Positions 45,751 to 56,466 of a stretch of DNA of 64,000 bases are shown one piece after another. Each line of letters starts with the position of its first letter. Position 1 is the first letter of the stretch. The DNA is from Taudactylus pleione. Lineage: Eukaryota; Chordata; Amphibia; Anura; Myobatrachidae. The DNA is taken from the NCBI GenBank assembly GCA_031769625.1, contig JAUIMM010000484.1:496001-560000 (forward strand), in the 5' to 3' direction. The notes beneath the pieces are model-generated. The model saw only the letters and a program-made list of their open reading frames with translations. It ran no database searches and had not been told where the DNA came from. Both the position numbers and the translations under genes were made by a program.

Positions 45751-46505
45751 GGGGCATAGTCAATTAGCTGCGATAAGCTGTTTTTGGCGAAAAAGTTTAG
45801 CAAATTACTTCATTTCGCCAGGTGAAAACTTATCCCCGTATTCAATTATAAAGACTTTTTCGCCTACGCGGAAAGTCAATGCATTGGTATAGGCGAAAAA
45901 GATTCGCCTATGAAACCAGGCGGAAAAAAGTGCAGAATTGTGGTTTTGGGGTGCAAAGATGGGGAAACCACCCTGCACCCTTGGGACAGGTCCCCAAAGA
46001 TTACCTGCTTGAAAAAAATTCTTAAAAAAAAAATTGAATAACATCCCAAAAAATGACATTGAAAAAGGGGGCGGAAAAAAAACAAAGTTGGGGGGTCTAA
46101 CTTAAAAACTAGCGACATAAGCTTTTGGGGGGTCTGCAAGTATGGAGGAGTTGTTTTTTTGATTGCAGGTACTTGCTGAAGATGCGTTTTTTTACATTTT
46201 TTAAAACTTCACTTTTGACCATGCTTGCACCCATTTTCATGTACCCCAAATTTGCAGGGACTAGTTATATTCTTAAAAAAACTGCTAAATGCTATTCTTC
46301 ACCACTTGTGCAAAGACGCTAATTAGCAGCTATTGACGGGCACCCCAAATAGCTGCAGTAGGGACTGGTTTCCCCAAATCTGACAGCACTTTTCGCCTGT
46401 TTGCGTTTCGACGGGTCCCGTTTTCGCGTCCTTTGGAATTGAATAGGGTGAAAAGTACAACAGGCGAAACCTTTCCTACTTTTTGCGTCTAATTGAATAT
46501 GCCCC
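45751..46505. mobile_element. Harbinger-type miniature element, 755 bp
   Basis: Ends GGGGCATAGTCAATTA / TAATTGAATATGCCCC flanked by TTA and TAA. Ends are related to 12,734-13,541. Rich in TTCGCC / GGCGAA words near both ends. Non-coding. Confidence 0.75.
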
Positions 46506-46508
46506 TAA

Positions 46509-47019
46509 GTCTAGATTCTTGTTTACTAGGTTTAAATTTAATGAACAAAATTAAATATTCATGTAAAATGCAGCATTCAGTCGTCCTCTGGCTTTTGCAT
46601 TGCAATGACATTTATTCTGTACATGACGTGAAAGTGTTGAATCAGTTTTTTAAAATAGTCTCCAAGTGCTTGTGACTCCCTGTAATCTTGTTTTCTGCAA
46701 TGTGAAGAAGCTGCAATATTGGCCTATATTGGGGAGGGGGAGTGTGCCCAAAACTAACTGACTGCCTGCCAGCCAAATCTTAATGTCAATAAAATCATTG
46801 TTAGGCATGTAATCTATTACTTTTTGTTAAGGGGTAAAGCAAGCCAATCCTGTCCAACTTGGCCTCTTCCAACTTCGCTGGGGCCTGTTAGTGTGGTCTG
46901 CAGAGGACTGCACACACTGGTCCATAGCAATCCGCTGCTAACCTCACTAACATGCCTGATAATAGTGTGGTGAATTTTGATTGGATTGTTGAGCAACAGT
47001 CTGGACTACATATGCTGCA
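46509..47019. other. intron DNA without recognised feature
   Basis: Nothing found. Confidence 0.5.
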
Positions 47020-47463
47020 ACATTGGGGCCGTCGTCTGCCTTCAGTTGAAATATCACTTATCAGCATAGACCATAAATTAGGTGACTACGCGTCAAGGGA
47101 CCTTTGCGATGCGAATGACAGCCTGAGAATGTTTGGGGGAGGTAACAGGGAGTGATTGCAAAAAACGCACACATGTCACGCCCGTTTTCTGTGTGTTGTA
47201 GCTATCCCGTACGCAGATAAATTGGTTCCGATGTATCGGCTCAGGTGGCCATTCTGCGTGACCAAAGGGCTACTCAGATGGCCGATTAATGATCTGTGAT
47301 GGGGGGCTGCCTATTTGTGCGCACGTGCTTGGACTTGCGAAGCCTCCGGTAGGCGTTTCAGTACATTTCCAGCCGGCTACAGCATTAGCAGATTTTTGCA
47401 CTGCAGCTACATATGGTATTGCAGCTGCAAATGCATTTAGTGCACATATCTGAATCAGGCCCA
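47020..47463. repeat. probable Harbinger-type fragment
   Basis: The right end TATCTGAATCAGGCCCAT matches the family ends at 36,221 and 15,965, and GCAGCTGCAATA / TATTGCAGCTGC-like arms occur at 47,400-47,430. The left end is uncertain. Confidence 0.4.
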
Positions 47464-47525
47464 TAATCACTCATACGGGGGTACTAATACCCTTGCGATG
47501 TGTCAACGGACATCACTGCTAGGCT

Positions 47526-47740
47526 TCATTCTAGCACCCTGCACCTGTCACAACCTGTGCAGTACCTCTTTCCTGCCTGGGGTGTCGCTCTCTGCTCTGT
47601 TGCTTCTAGCACACTCAGGTGATACAACAAACTTCTGAGATTCAGCAATTTGTGTGCTAGAAGCACCAGAGCAGAGAGCGACACCCCAGGCAGGAAAGAG
47701 GACCTGCATGGGTTTAAACAGGTGCAGGGTGCTAGAATGA
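47526..47740. mobile_element. foldback element with about 90-bp arms
   Basis: TCATTCTAGCACCCTGCACC and the following 70 bp return as near-perfect complement at 47,655-47,740. Shared inner blocks are CTTTCCTGCCTGGGGTGTCG and CTCTCTGCTCTG. The loop is about 40 bp. Arms differ at a handful of positions, so the insertion is fairly young. No duplication resolved. Confidence 0.75.
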
Positions 47741-48896
47741 ATATTAACTGCAGTGGTCCGACACTGCATATCATTATCTTTTACGGTAGATTATCTTTGA
47801 TCAATTTCCTGCTCACATCCCGTAAAGGTGAAGAAAAAATTATTAAAGATAATTGCCAGAAAGTACCTTGGCTGGACCATTCTGGAGGAACTTCAAGAAT
47901 CGCTATTGTGCCCCATGTAGTGATTGTTGTCAGATGTATCGCAGTCCTTTTTTAAATCCTTTTTTTTTTCTCATTGCCTATTAGGTTAGGTTTTAATTGG
48001 CCGTTCATCATTCTCCTGTGATGTGGTGCCATGAGCTGCATTGCTTTTTTGGCACAGTAAATTTATACTATTTCTATGTATAACCAGCAGTGTAAAGTGT
48101 GGTTAGCATTTACTTAAAAAGGATAAGGCGACTACATTCTCCGAATTTGTTTGATGAAATTTGCTAATCTCTATCCTTGGGATTTGTGGATAAAGTAGAT
48201 TGCAATAAATGTGTTTTGTCTCTTTTTAAGATGGAGCCTTAAAGTTTATCAGAGTAATAGAGTATTGTTATATTCCACTAATCAGTATGCCGTCATTGCA
48301 GAGATGTCTTGATTTAAACTGTGCATGCTGCTCCCTGGAATCTTATTGAAAGATGATTGAGTCTGCAAGCAGTCACCAAGGAACCACATGTAGTCTGCCT
48401 GCATCTGCTGGGCTTTCTCTCCTTACAAAAACTAGCACTATCTTGAAGCACAAATGAAGACCAGTTTCCCAGGGATCAGTGTCCTCCTTGTTGTACTGTG
48501 GGGGATTTAAAGCCTTGACACATTCTACAAAGCACAACAGAAATGATCATCCTAATAGCGGAGCACCCTGAAGGCTGGTTACAGGCACTGCTTGCCCTGT
48601 GTTAAGCATTTTAAGGTTTGATAGAGGTTCATGTGGAGAAAGTTAAATTTCACAGCATCATCATTTGTACCATTTATAGTCCTTTCAAGAAAGCAGACAT
48701 CACTAGGTTGCTAAAGAGAAAAACAGTTTGGCAAGGCATTTCTTCACATTTTCATCATGCACGATGTGTGGTTATTTTTCAGATTAAACAGCTGCGTATG
48801 GAGCCGGCCTTATTTTTTTATTGCTGTAATGGACAATACATTAAAGAAACCTGGAAATTTGTGATGAAAAGGATTTAAAAAGAAATATGAAAGTTT
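47741..48896. other. intron DNA without recognised feature
   Basis: No repeat or coding signal. A conserved-element search would be most useful here because the stretch is free of recognisable transposons. Confidence 0.5.
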
Positions 48897-48938
48897 TAAC
48901 TGTGTGTGTGTATGTATCTGTGTGTGTATATGTGTGTG

Positions 48939-48979
<41 letters not shown>
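48897..48979 (+). repeat. TG/TA microsatellite
   Basis: Interrupted (TG)n passing into a (TA)n run of about 14 units. Confidence 0.95.
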
Positions 48980-48980
<1 letters not shown>

Positions 48981-49073
48981 AGTGTATGTATTCTACTTGA
49001 GACCAGTAGCACATACTTTAATCAATAAAAAGCGGAGTGCAAGGCACATATAGTGTTAGTGTACCAAGCAAGG

Positions 49074-49412
49074 AGAGCCAGCAAATCCAATTATGCAAAA
49101 ATCAAAATAGCATCCATCAACAAAGTGCATATCCGTAACAATGATTCAGGGCATGGAGAGACTTGGAACATTAAAGTGCAAAGCATATATCAATAGCAGA
49201 ATGTCAAAGTAGCTGCATAATGGCAATCCTCCTCACAAGTCCTCCTCCAATGCATAGTGCCCGACAGCTGTTTCGGCGTTTACAACAACACCTTCACCTT
49301 CCAAGTCCCTCCATGCCCTGACTTACTGTTACGGATATGCACCTTGTTATGGATGCTATTTTAATGGTGGATTAAAGTATATTTTGTATTTTTGCATAAT
49401 TGGATGTGCTGG
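49074..49412. mobile_element. miniature element with about 60-bp inverted ends
   Basis: CCAGCAAATCCAATTATGCA pairs with TGCATAATTGGATGTGCTGG, and AGCATCCATCAACAAAGTGC-like inner arms pair with TGTTATGGATGCT. A CGACAGCTGTTTCGGCG motif lies in the centre (49,262-49,278). Superfamily unknown. Confidence 0.7.
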
Positions 49413-49430
49413 ATTCTCCTTATTTGAGAA

Positions 49431-49434
<4 letters not shown>

Positions 49435-49473
<39 letters not shown>
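49435..49473 (+). repeat. (TA)n microsatellite
   Basis: About 16 TA units. Confidence 0.9.
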
Positions 49474-49474
<1 letters not shown>

Positions 49475-49693
49475 TGATGGTCATTTGCAACAATTTCAAA
49501 GATGGGTGACTCATCTCTTTGGCACCCTCTTTCAAGCCTTGTTCAAAGTCGCTTGAATCGTGATACGCTACCGTCTTCACTGCCAATTATACAACAATCT
49601 GCCTAGATATAGTTCTTTAAGTGAGGAAGATACCATTTAATGTGGTGATGTACTGAGAATGGAAGATACTTGTTTTTTGGTACATGATTATAT

Positions 49694-49990
49694 GCAGCAC
49701 AGATGGTGTAATGGTTAGCGTTGCTGCCTCACAGCACTAAGGTCGTGGCTTCGATACCGTGGCCCTACCTTTTGTGGAATTTGTAGATTCTCCCTTTGTT
49801 TGTGTGGGTTTCCTCTGAGTCCTCCAGTTTCTTCCCACACTCCAAAAATATACTGTCAGTCTAATTGGATCCCACAAAAATTAGCGTGCGTGTGTAGATG
49901 TAGTAGGGAACATAGATTGTAAGCTCCACTGGGACAGGGACTGATGTTGGCCAAGCATTCTCTGTAAAGTGCTGCGGAATATGTGTGCTC

Positions 49991-50010
<20 letters not shown>
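49694..50010 (+). mobile_element. tRNA-derived SINE
   Basis: The head carries an A-box-like TGGTGTAATGGTTAGCG and, about 37 bp on, a B-box-like GTGGCTTCGATACC, giving an internal polymerase III promoter. The body has GTGGGTTTCCTCTGAGTCC, TTCTTCCCACACTCCAAAAA and TAAGCTCCACTGGGACAGGG, and the element ends AGTGCTGCGGAATATGTG followed by TA repeats. This is the layout of a widespread vertebrate SINE family with a tRNA-like head. I do not name the family. Confidence 0.75.
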
Positions 50011-50083
<73 letters not shown>

Positions 50084-50088
50084 ATAAT
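50000..50088 (+). repeat. (TA)n(TG)n(TA)n microsatellite
   Basis: Grown from the SINE tail; TA, then TG (about 12 units), then TA again, ending in a 13-base T run. Confidence 0.9.
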
Positions 50089-50099
50089 TTTTTTTTTTT

Positions 50100-51410
50100 T
50101 TGTGGCATCACGAAAATACTAGAGCCATCTCGTACTATTGGTGCTTCATACATTTCCCTGACTAGGAGTGAGAAATGTTTAAAGCGATCTTTCTGCATGG
50201 TACCTTGTGTTTGTCATTGGCATCCTTTCCCTGGATACAGTTAACATTTACATTATAACTTGGAACATATCTTGCACCTCCTGGAGATTTCAGTGTTTTG
50301 GCTCTTAGTTCAGTTTTCCTACATATGAGTGAGTAGATACTGATTCTCGTACACCTAGCCTCAATAAGCCAAGCGGTTCGAGTAAGCCGCCAGGTCCTAT
50401 GCGACTCAGCTTGCGCTAAGCGTCTTTTGCTCAAAAATGCATCTCAGTCTTGATCCTAGGCGACAGACCACTTCACCAGACTGCACTGATTAATTGGACA
50501 TTTTTAGGCGAAAGACACTCCAAGAGTTGTTTGGCTTGACTGCAGCAATAGTGTCTGAGCACACATCTATAGATTAATCTAAGTGAATACAGTAAATGTA
50601 CTGTTTGGTTTGCCATGACATGTAGGTATTAAATGGACTTGCCATGCAAACATTAACTCCATAATTATTTACTGAAAGCTATCACGACAAATTACATCTG
50701 TCTTTTTAAATTGCTGTACTCCTTTTTTCATTTGCATCAAATACCAGTATTAAGATGCAAATGTAAAGGTGATTTTCTGGAAGACAGTTCATAATACACC
50801 TACAGTAACTTAGCTTGTAACCCACTACTGCATTAGAAAATATGTAAGAGGCCTCTAAACCCCAAACATTAAATTAATTTATAAAGCCAGATTGTGTAAG
50901 TTCATTGTTTTGACATGGCAGGACCTTATAGGCTGCTTTTTTATAATATTAAAAAGTTTTAAAATGCAATTATTTTCTGCCACATCACAAACTGAATTGG
51001 CTTAAAATTTCATTGATCTAAATTTGTTTTTGTTTTTTTTAAGCCTATCTTTTTAAATGTGTTTACTAGAACATTAATATATTTTCTCTGTGCCTGCAGT
51101 TTACAAAGTGTCATAGTAATTGATAATAGTTGGCTGAGCATGTGACACAGATACTACAGCTCCGTACATAGGTGCTGAGACTGGATCTGTGTCTACACAC
51201 TGAGTGAGATCCTAAATGAGAGACTTCAGACATGACATATTGGCTGATGAAATATAATAGCAGTTGGTTGCTCTAGTTGGTTATAATCATCCTGGAGTTT
51301 TGCCAAATATAACCTATTCATTTAATCAGTTTCACAATAATGGCCTACTATGTACTTGATGGCTTAATTTAAGGCACAATTGCTGACTAGGTTTTAACTA
51401 CAAATTATTG
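50100..51410. other. intron DNA without recognised feature
   Basis: No repeat pair or supported frame found. Confidence 0.5.
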
Positions 51411-51415
51411 TTCAT

Positions 51416-51650
51416 TGGGGGAAAATTCATTTGTTTTCTTGCGCCTGTCCGTAATGGGTGTCCAGGTGATTTAACCATTGTTTTGCTGATGGGCGTGAGT
51501 TCCGCGACCACCCATTACTTATCGTGCATGTAGTGTCCAAATGCTTCGGGTTTAGACTCGTAAAGTGGCTAGCATAAACAATTGAGTAGCTCCCGGTTTA
51601 ACTTTAGATGAGTGATCAGGCACCCAAAACAATTGAATTTCCCTCCCCAT
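51416..51650. mobile_element. miniature element, about 235 bp
   Basis: Approximate inverted ends GGGGGAAAATTCATTTG / CAATTGAATTTCCCTCCCC. GCGCCTG...TGGGTGTCC pairs loosely with inner sequence. Low-resolution call. Confidence 0.45.
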
Positions 51651-51977
51651 TCATTATATAATATTACTGCTTGTCCTAAAAAGGTTTAAATTTTTCCGAT
51701 TCCCTGAGCAAAGGTTGTGTCCCAAATAACCTTGTCATGTTTTACTACTTTTATGGCTATTTAAACAGTTTTTATTTTTTTTTTTTATCGTAGTTTAAAA
51801 TAGAAAATAAAGTGTGTGGGGAAAAATGTTTGGTTAGGCTTAAAAAAAATAGTAATTAGTGAGATTTGTATTCATGTAATTAAGAAGCTGGTAAATCCCC
51901 TATTTGAAATAAATCTATATCACAATCTGTGTATTACGGAGTCGAATAGTAAACCTTTAATAACGTGTGTACTAATA

Positions 51978-52131
51978 CAGAGGTTCCCAAATTCCACCAT
52001 TACAGGTTTTAAGGATATCCATACTTGAGTCCAGATGGTTAAATCAAATTGACTAAGGTAATTAAGTAACCTGTGCTCAAGCATGGCTATCCTTAAAACA
52101 TGGACTGTAATGGCTGAGTTTGGGAACCTCT
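51978..52131. mobile_element. hAT miniature element, family 3, copy 2
   Basis: CAGAGGTTCCCAAATTCC / GAGTTTGGGAACCTCT ends; shares CAGATGGTTAAATCAAAT and the GTGCTCAAGCATGGCTATCC core with 22,012-22,196. No clean 8-bp duplication. Confidence 0.75.
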
Positions 52132-52339
52132 TACATAACATAATGTATCCACACCTGCTCTCTGCAGCATGTACAGATTGAGTGGAAGCTCTCCATAGTT
52201 GCTTTGATGCTTGGTAAAAACTTTTTTTTAACTGAGAATCAGTGGAACGTCATCTTAACATTGAACAATCTGCTGTGTTCCTTTCTTCACGTATTAGCAT
52301 TTCTGTATTGGGTTTTAATGTGATATGCTCAACTGTAAT

Positions 52340-52668
52340 GGGGCCTATCCATTTAACGACATGAAAGTCTGAACGTCCAGCGTTCAGACTTTCATGTCGC
52401 AGAGGTGCGGCCACCGCACTGAAAGACGTTCACTGAACGTCTTCAGTGCAGGAGCCCAAACTCCCTATCTATTAACATGCCGAACCTGACGACCGTCGTC
52501 ATGTTGACGGGCATGTTCGATAGTCGGGGTCGGCAAGGACCCAGCGTGCACGCGCATTGCTGGTCCTTGCCGGCTATCCACTTGCAGACTTTCTGCACAT
52601 TCCGACCAAAACCTCCTGGTTTTGGTCGCATCGTGCAGAAAGTCAGCAAATGGATAGGCCCCTTATAT
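52340..52668. mobile_element. serial-hairpin miniature element
   Basis: Ends GGGGCCTATCCATTT / AAATGGATAGGCCCC are perfect inverse complements. The interior is a chain of hairpins: GACATGAAAGTCTGAACG / CGTTCAGACTTTCATGTC, CTGAAAGACGTTCA / TGAACGTCTTCAG, GGCAAGGACCCAGC / GCTGGTCCTTGCC, and a GACTTTCTGCAC / GTGCAGAAAGTC pair. Target duplication not resolved. Confidence 0.75.
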
Positions 52669-52867
52669 ATAGTCATGACCGCAAGGTGGATTTCTGAAGT
52701 CTATTCTAACCTGCTTGTAACACGTGAAGGTACAACAGTATTTCTGATCTCACTTGGTGGCCTTTTTATTAGGTACACCTTTTATAGTACTGGGTAGAAG
52801 ACCTCTGCCACCAGAACAGCCTGTCTTCTTTGTGGCATGGATTCAACAAGGTGCCGGAAACTTTCCG

Positions 52868-53179
52868 AATGCTGGGCATACACTATACAATTATCTGTCC
52901 AATCTGACTGGTTGGAATGAAAACCTGGTAATGTATGGAGCAAATGACAGTTGATCATATGGTCTTAAACACTGGAAAACGGACAAAAAACAATTGTTCA
53001 AATTGGTTAAATTTGTGTGTTTTAACCAATTTGTCTGAACGACCATTTTTGTCTATTTTCAAGTGTTTGTGAGCAAATGGTCGATTGTCATTTGCTCCCA
53101 TACATTACCAGGTTTTCATTCCAACCAGACAGATTGGACAGATATCTGACAGATAATTGTATAGTGTATGCCCAGCATT
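52868..53179. mobile_element. highly palindromic miniature element
   Basis: AATGCTGGGCATACACTATA / TATAGTGTATGCCCAGCATT ends. The whole 312 bp folds on itself, including CCTGGTAATGTATGGAGCAA with TTGCTCCCATACATTACCAGG-like sequence. Inserted in the Tc1-like element. Target duplication unclear. Confidence 0.75.
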
Positions 53180-53183
53180 AGAG

Positions 53184-53315
53184 CAGACCTGCCCAACATG
53201 TGGCTTTCCAGTTGTTGTAAAACTACAAGTCATGCTTTACCAGCTGCTTGGTGGGAGGGTATGCTGGAACTTGTAGTTACAGAACAGCTAGAGCGCCACA
53301 GGTTGGCCCGGCCTG
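53184..53315. mobile_element. hAT miniature element, 132 bp
   Basis: CAGACCTGCCCAACATGTGG / CCACAGGTTGGCCCGGCCTG ends, flanked by CATTAGAG and CCCTAGAG (six of eight identical). It lies four bases from the previous element. Confidence 0.7.
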
Positions 53316-53440
53316 CCCTAGAGAGTCTGCTCCAGTTGCTGCAGTTTTGCCGGCTTTGCATTCATGCTGCAAATCTCCTATCCGACCACATCCCAAAGGA
53401 GCTCTATTGGATTGAAATCTGGTGACTGTGAAGGTACACT

Positions 53441-53800
53441 GGGCTCGATTCAATTGAACGCGAATGAAATAGCGACGGGAGGGAGCGCCCGCAGTATTCA
53501 ATTCAGCGCGCTGTTAAGGATTTATTTTCGCACCCCTCCAGTGGTGCAAGCAGAAATCTGACAAAAGTACAGACGCGATGCTGTTTTCTGCCCTTAGCGC
53601 CGCGGAAACCACATCGCACCAGGAACCACATCGCAACAGGAAGTTTAGTTGGAGAATGCCCGTCCTCGTGACTAAACACCCTGTTTAAGGTGCAAGGGGC
53701 AGGAGAACGGGCATTCTCCGACCTAACAGTGCGCTGAATTGAATAACTTCGGGAGCTCCCTCCCGGCGCTATGTAATTCGTGTTCAGTCGAATCGAGCCC
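53441..53800. mobile_element. miniature element, GGGCTCGATTCAA family, copy 1
   Basis: GGGCTCGATTCAATTGAACG / CGTGTTCAGTCGAATCGAGCCC-type ends (360 bp) flanked by ACT and ACC. Inserted in the Tc1-like transposase sequence, which resumes in register on the other side. Related to 60,507-60,856. GAGAATGCCCGT / ACGGGCATTCTC forms an inner hairpin. Confidence 0.75.
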
Positions 53801-53965
53801 ACCGAAATCATTGTCATGTTTGTGTCGTCCACCTGAGATGACGTGTGGTTTGTGATATGGTGTGTTATCCTGCTGTAGTAACCATTACTACTGGGGTAGA
53901 CTGGCCCTAAAGAAGTGCTCGTGGTAAGCAAAAATTCTCAAGGAGACTGGCTTTCTACTTCAGGG

Positions 53966-54100
53966 TCCATAGGGTATCCACAGGATACCCTTGGGGGGTA
54001 TAGGTGTGACGTCAGTCATCGGGCACCATAGAGTTAAGCTTTCAGCCTCCCAGGATGCACTAGGTCCCCCTCCTATACCCCGCCCCCGAGCCAAGGCACC
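53966..54100 (+). repeat. DIRS left inverted terminal repeat
   Basis: GGTCCATAGGGTATCCACAG to GAGCCAAGGCACC is the inverse complement of 59,666-59,799 with few differences. Confidence 0.9.
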
Positions 54101-55016
54101 CCAGTTTAGTTTGGTGCCTGGCCGGAGTCGGGTGCACCTGTTGGAGTGGGGGCTAAGAAGAGCCCCTGAAGTTTTCCTGCATGCAGCTGTGGCTGCACAT
54201 CTGGAAGTACAGCATGGACAGTCAGTCCTGACGTCCATGCTGTCTTCCCTACACCCCGCCGGTACCGATCCGGGGATGCTGGTGAGCATCTGGGGTCACA
54301 GCTAGCGGTGACCCCAGATGTTCCGGACCATGGCCTCAATCAAGGGCGACAGCAAGGTAAGCAGCGGGGTCCCGCGGTGGGTCCCCGCTGTTACATGGTC
54401 CAGAGTCCCCAGGCAGGGGGCTCCCTCGGGACTGGCTGCAGCGTGGAGCCAGGTAAGAACCTGCGCTTCCACTACCTCCCTGGGACAGCGGACCGCAGCA
54501 GAGCGGTAGCGCTGCGGCGTCCCGGGGGTTAAATGCATGCCAGGGGAGCGCGCCTTCCCTGTCTCACAGCCGGCGCCTCCCCCGCTGCACACAGCCCTCT
54601 CTGCACTCTGCCGACTGGCCCTGTGGCAGCGCTCCTCCCCCAGGCCAGCCTCCTCTCTGCTCCTCGGCGGCCATCTTCCTGAACGCATGGTGAACGCTGC
54701 TGGAAGCCTGGACGGAAGCATCGAAGTCTGGGTCCCCCCGCATACCTCTCCTCCGCTGTGGTCAGGTCTGTGTATGCAGCGCTGTGTTCTACCAGACTCT
54801 GTGTCTGCGTAGTTGAGTGATCAGCGCTGGTTAGTGCAGGAATTGATTTTCTTTGCATTGTATGTGACTGTGCTAGCGCTGCTGCCTGTATCTTCTATTC
54901 TAACTGTCAGCTTTATTACTGTCCCTGTTCTTTCTCCTTGCGGTGCGGTGCTGCAGGGTGGTGTCTCGCCTCTTTAAAATACAATTGGTGAGAGGGGTCA
55001 CATACTTAGTACCATC

Positions 55017-56466
55017 ATGTCTGAAAGTGATTTTCCTCTCCGGCTACAGTGTACTACGTGTAAAGTACCTTTAGCGGAGGGGGAGGGTAGCGCGGAGGGC
55101 CTCTGCCGGCAGTGTTTGTCAATGGCGCGGCCTATTACGGTTACAGCACCGGTGCAGGAGCCGCCCTGGGCTTGTTTCGCTCAGGCGCTTACAACCTTAG
55201 TGGGCCAGTTAGCTCCGCAGCCCGCGTTTACGCAGATGGGTTTGTCCCAGCAGTCAGTGGTGTCGTCACCCATGCAGGGCTTCCCAAAACAATTGGTGGT
55301 ACCCCGCAGTCTCCCTATTTCCCCCCTCCCGGTTTCTTAGGAGCCGGCGTGGGTTAACTCCCTGACGAGTTCTGTACAGCACTTGTCGGATGTGTTGCAG
55401 GGGGAGGCTGTGATGCGGCCACATAAACGGCCGGTGGCGTCTGTCGGCTCCTTATGAGGATGACGAAGGGACGTTTGATGATGGGGAGATTCTGGATCCT
55501 TACGATCAGGAACCTCTCCATACTAAGGACGCTACGCTAGGTCCAAGGTGTATATTCCTGGACGTATTCGGGCAGTCCGCACAGCCTTGGTGATTGAGGA
55601 CGAAGTTCCCCCAGCTGCTAAATCCAAGTATGCCTTTTTTAAGGATGTGAAGGGTGACGCCACAGTCTTTCCTCTTTCGGGTCAGTTAATGGACCATTTA
55701 GAGGAGGCGTGGAAAGAGCCTGGCAAGCGATACCAGCCGCAGAGGCGCCTGGCAGTGGCTTATCTGTTCGCGGATAATTATTTTGCTAAGTGGGAATCCC
55801 CTTCCACAGGTGGATTCTCTTGTGACACGTCTTGTCCATAGTGCCACATTGCCGATGTCATCCATTTCCTCCCTTAAGGATGCTACGGACCGCAAGGTGG
55901 AGATCTGCCTGAAGTCCGCTTATTCCCTTACGGGGGGGGCAGCGCGGCCTGCTATGGCCTTTTGCTGGGTTGCCAGAGCGATGGAGCGCTGGGCGGATTC
56001 ATTGGAGGCGTCCTTTGATTCCGACTGTCCGGCCGAACAAACGGAGTTGATTGGTAATCTCCGTGATTCGGCCACTTATATTAACGAGGCGGCCTTAGAC
56101 ATTAGTACACTGGTGTCTCGGATTTCTTCAGCAGCGGTGGCTGCTCGTCGCACCTTGTGGCTGCGATCCTGGAAGGCGGACGCTGACTCCAAAAAGGGTT
56201 TGGAGGCGTTGCCCTTTAACGCAGAAGTTCTCTTCGGTCCAGATCTGGACAAGATTGTGGCCACGCTGGCGGCAGCCAAATCGGCATGTCTCCCGTCGGC
56301 CGCGGTTCCTTCTGGTTCAGGACCATCGTCTTTTCGGTCTTATAGGGCAGGCCCAAACCAGTTTTTTCCCCGACAGGCTGGTCCCAAGAAATCGGCCAAG
56401 CCCCGGAAGCAGGCATGGAGTACCAGATGTCCGGCCCCTAAGCCTGATGACAAGCCTGCGGCCTGA
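55017..56466 (+). pseudogene. DIRS gag-like gene, frame broken
   Basis: Starts MSESDFPLRLQCTTCKVPL after the GC-rich leader, with a CTTC...C-rich start (CTTCKVPLAEGEGSAEGLCRQC, two CXXC pairs) that may be a zinc-binding motif. The frame stops at 55,340, and related reading continues in other frames across 55,349-55,550, then 55,548-55,841 (FKDVKGDATVFPLSGQLMDH) and 55,783-56,466 (ATYINEAALDISTLVSRISS). The last part ends in a basic, proline-rich tail (GPKKSAKPRKQAW). The chain of frames fits vertebrate DIRS Gag with at least two frameshifts. It overlaps the RT frame at its 3' end. Confidence 0.7.

Noticed and set aside
49694..49770. A possible tRNA gene, from A-box and B-box-like sequences
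   Set aside because: No cloverleaf could be paired, and the sequence continues into a SINE body and tail.
49881..50244. Ile/Tyr- and Cys/Val-rich peptides
   Set aside because: Translations of TA/TG microsatellites.
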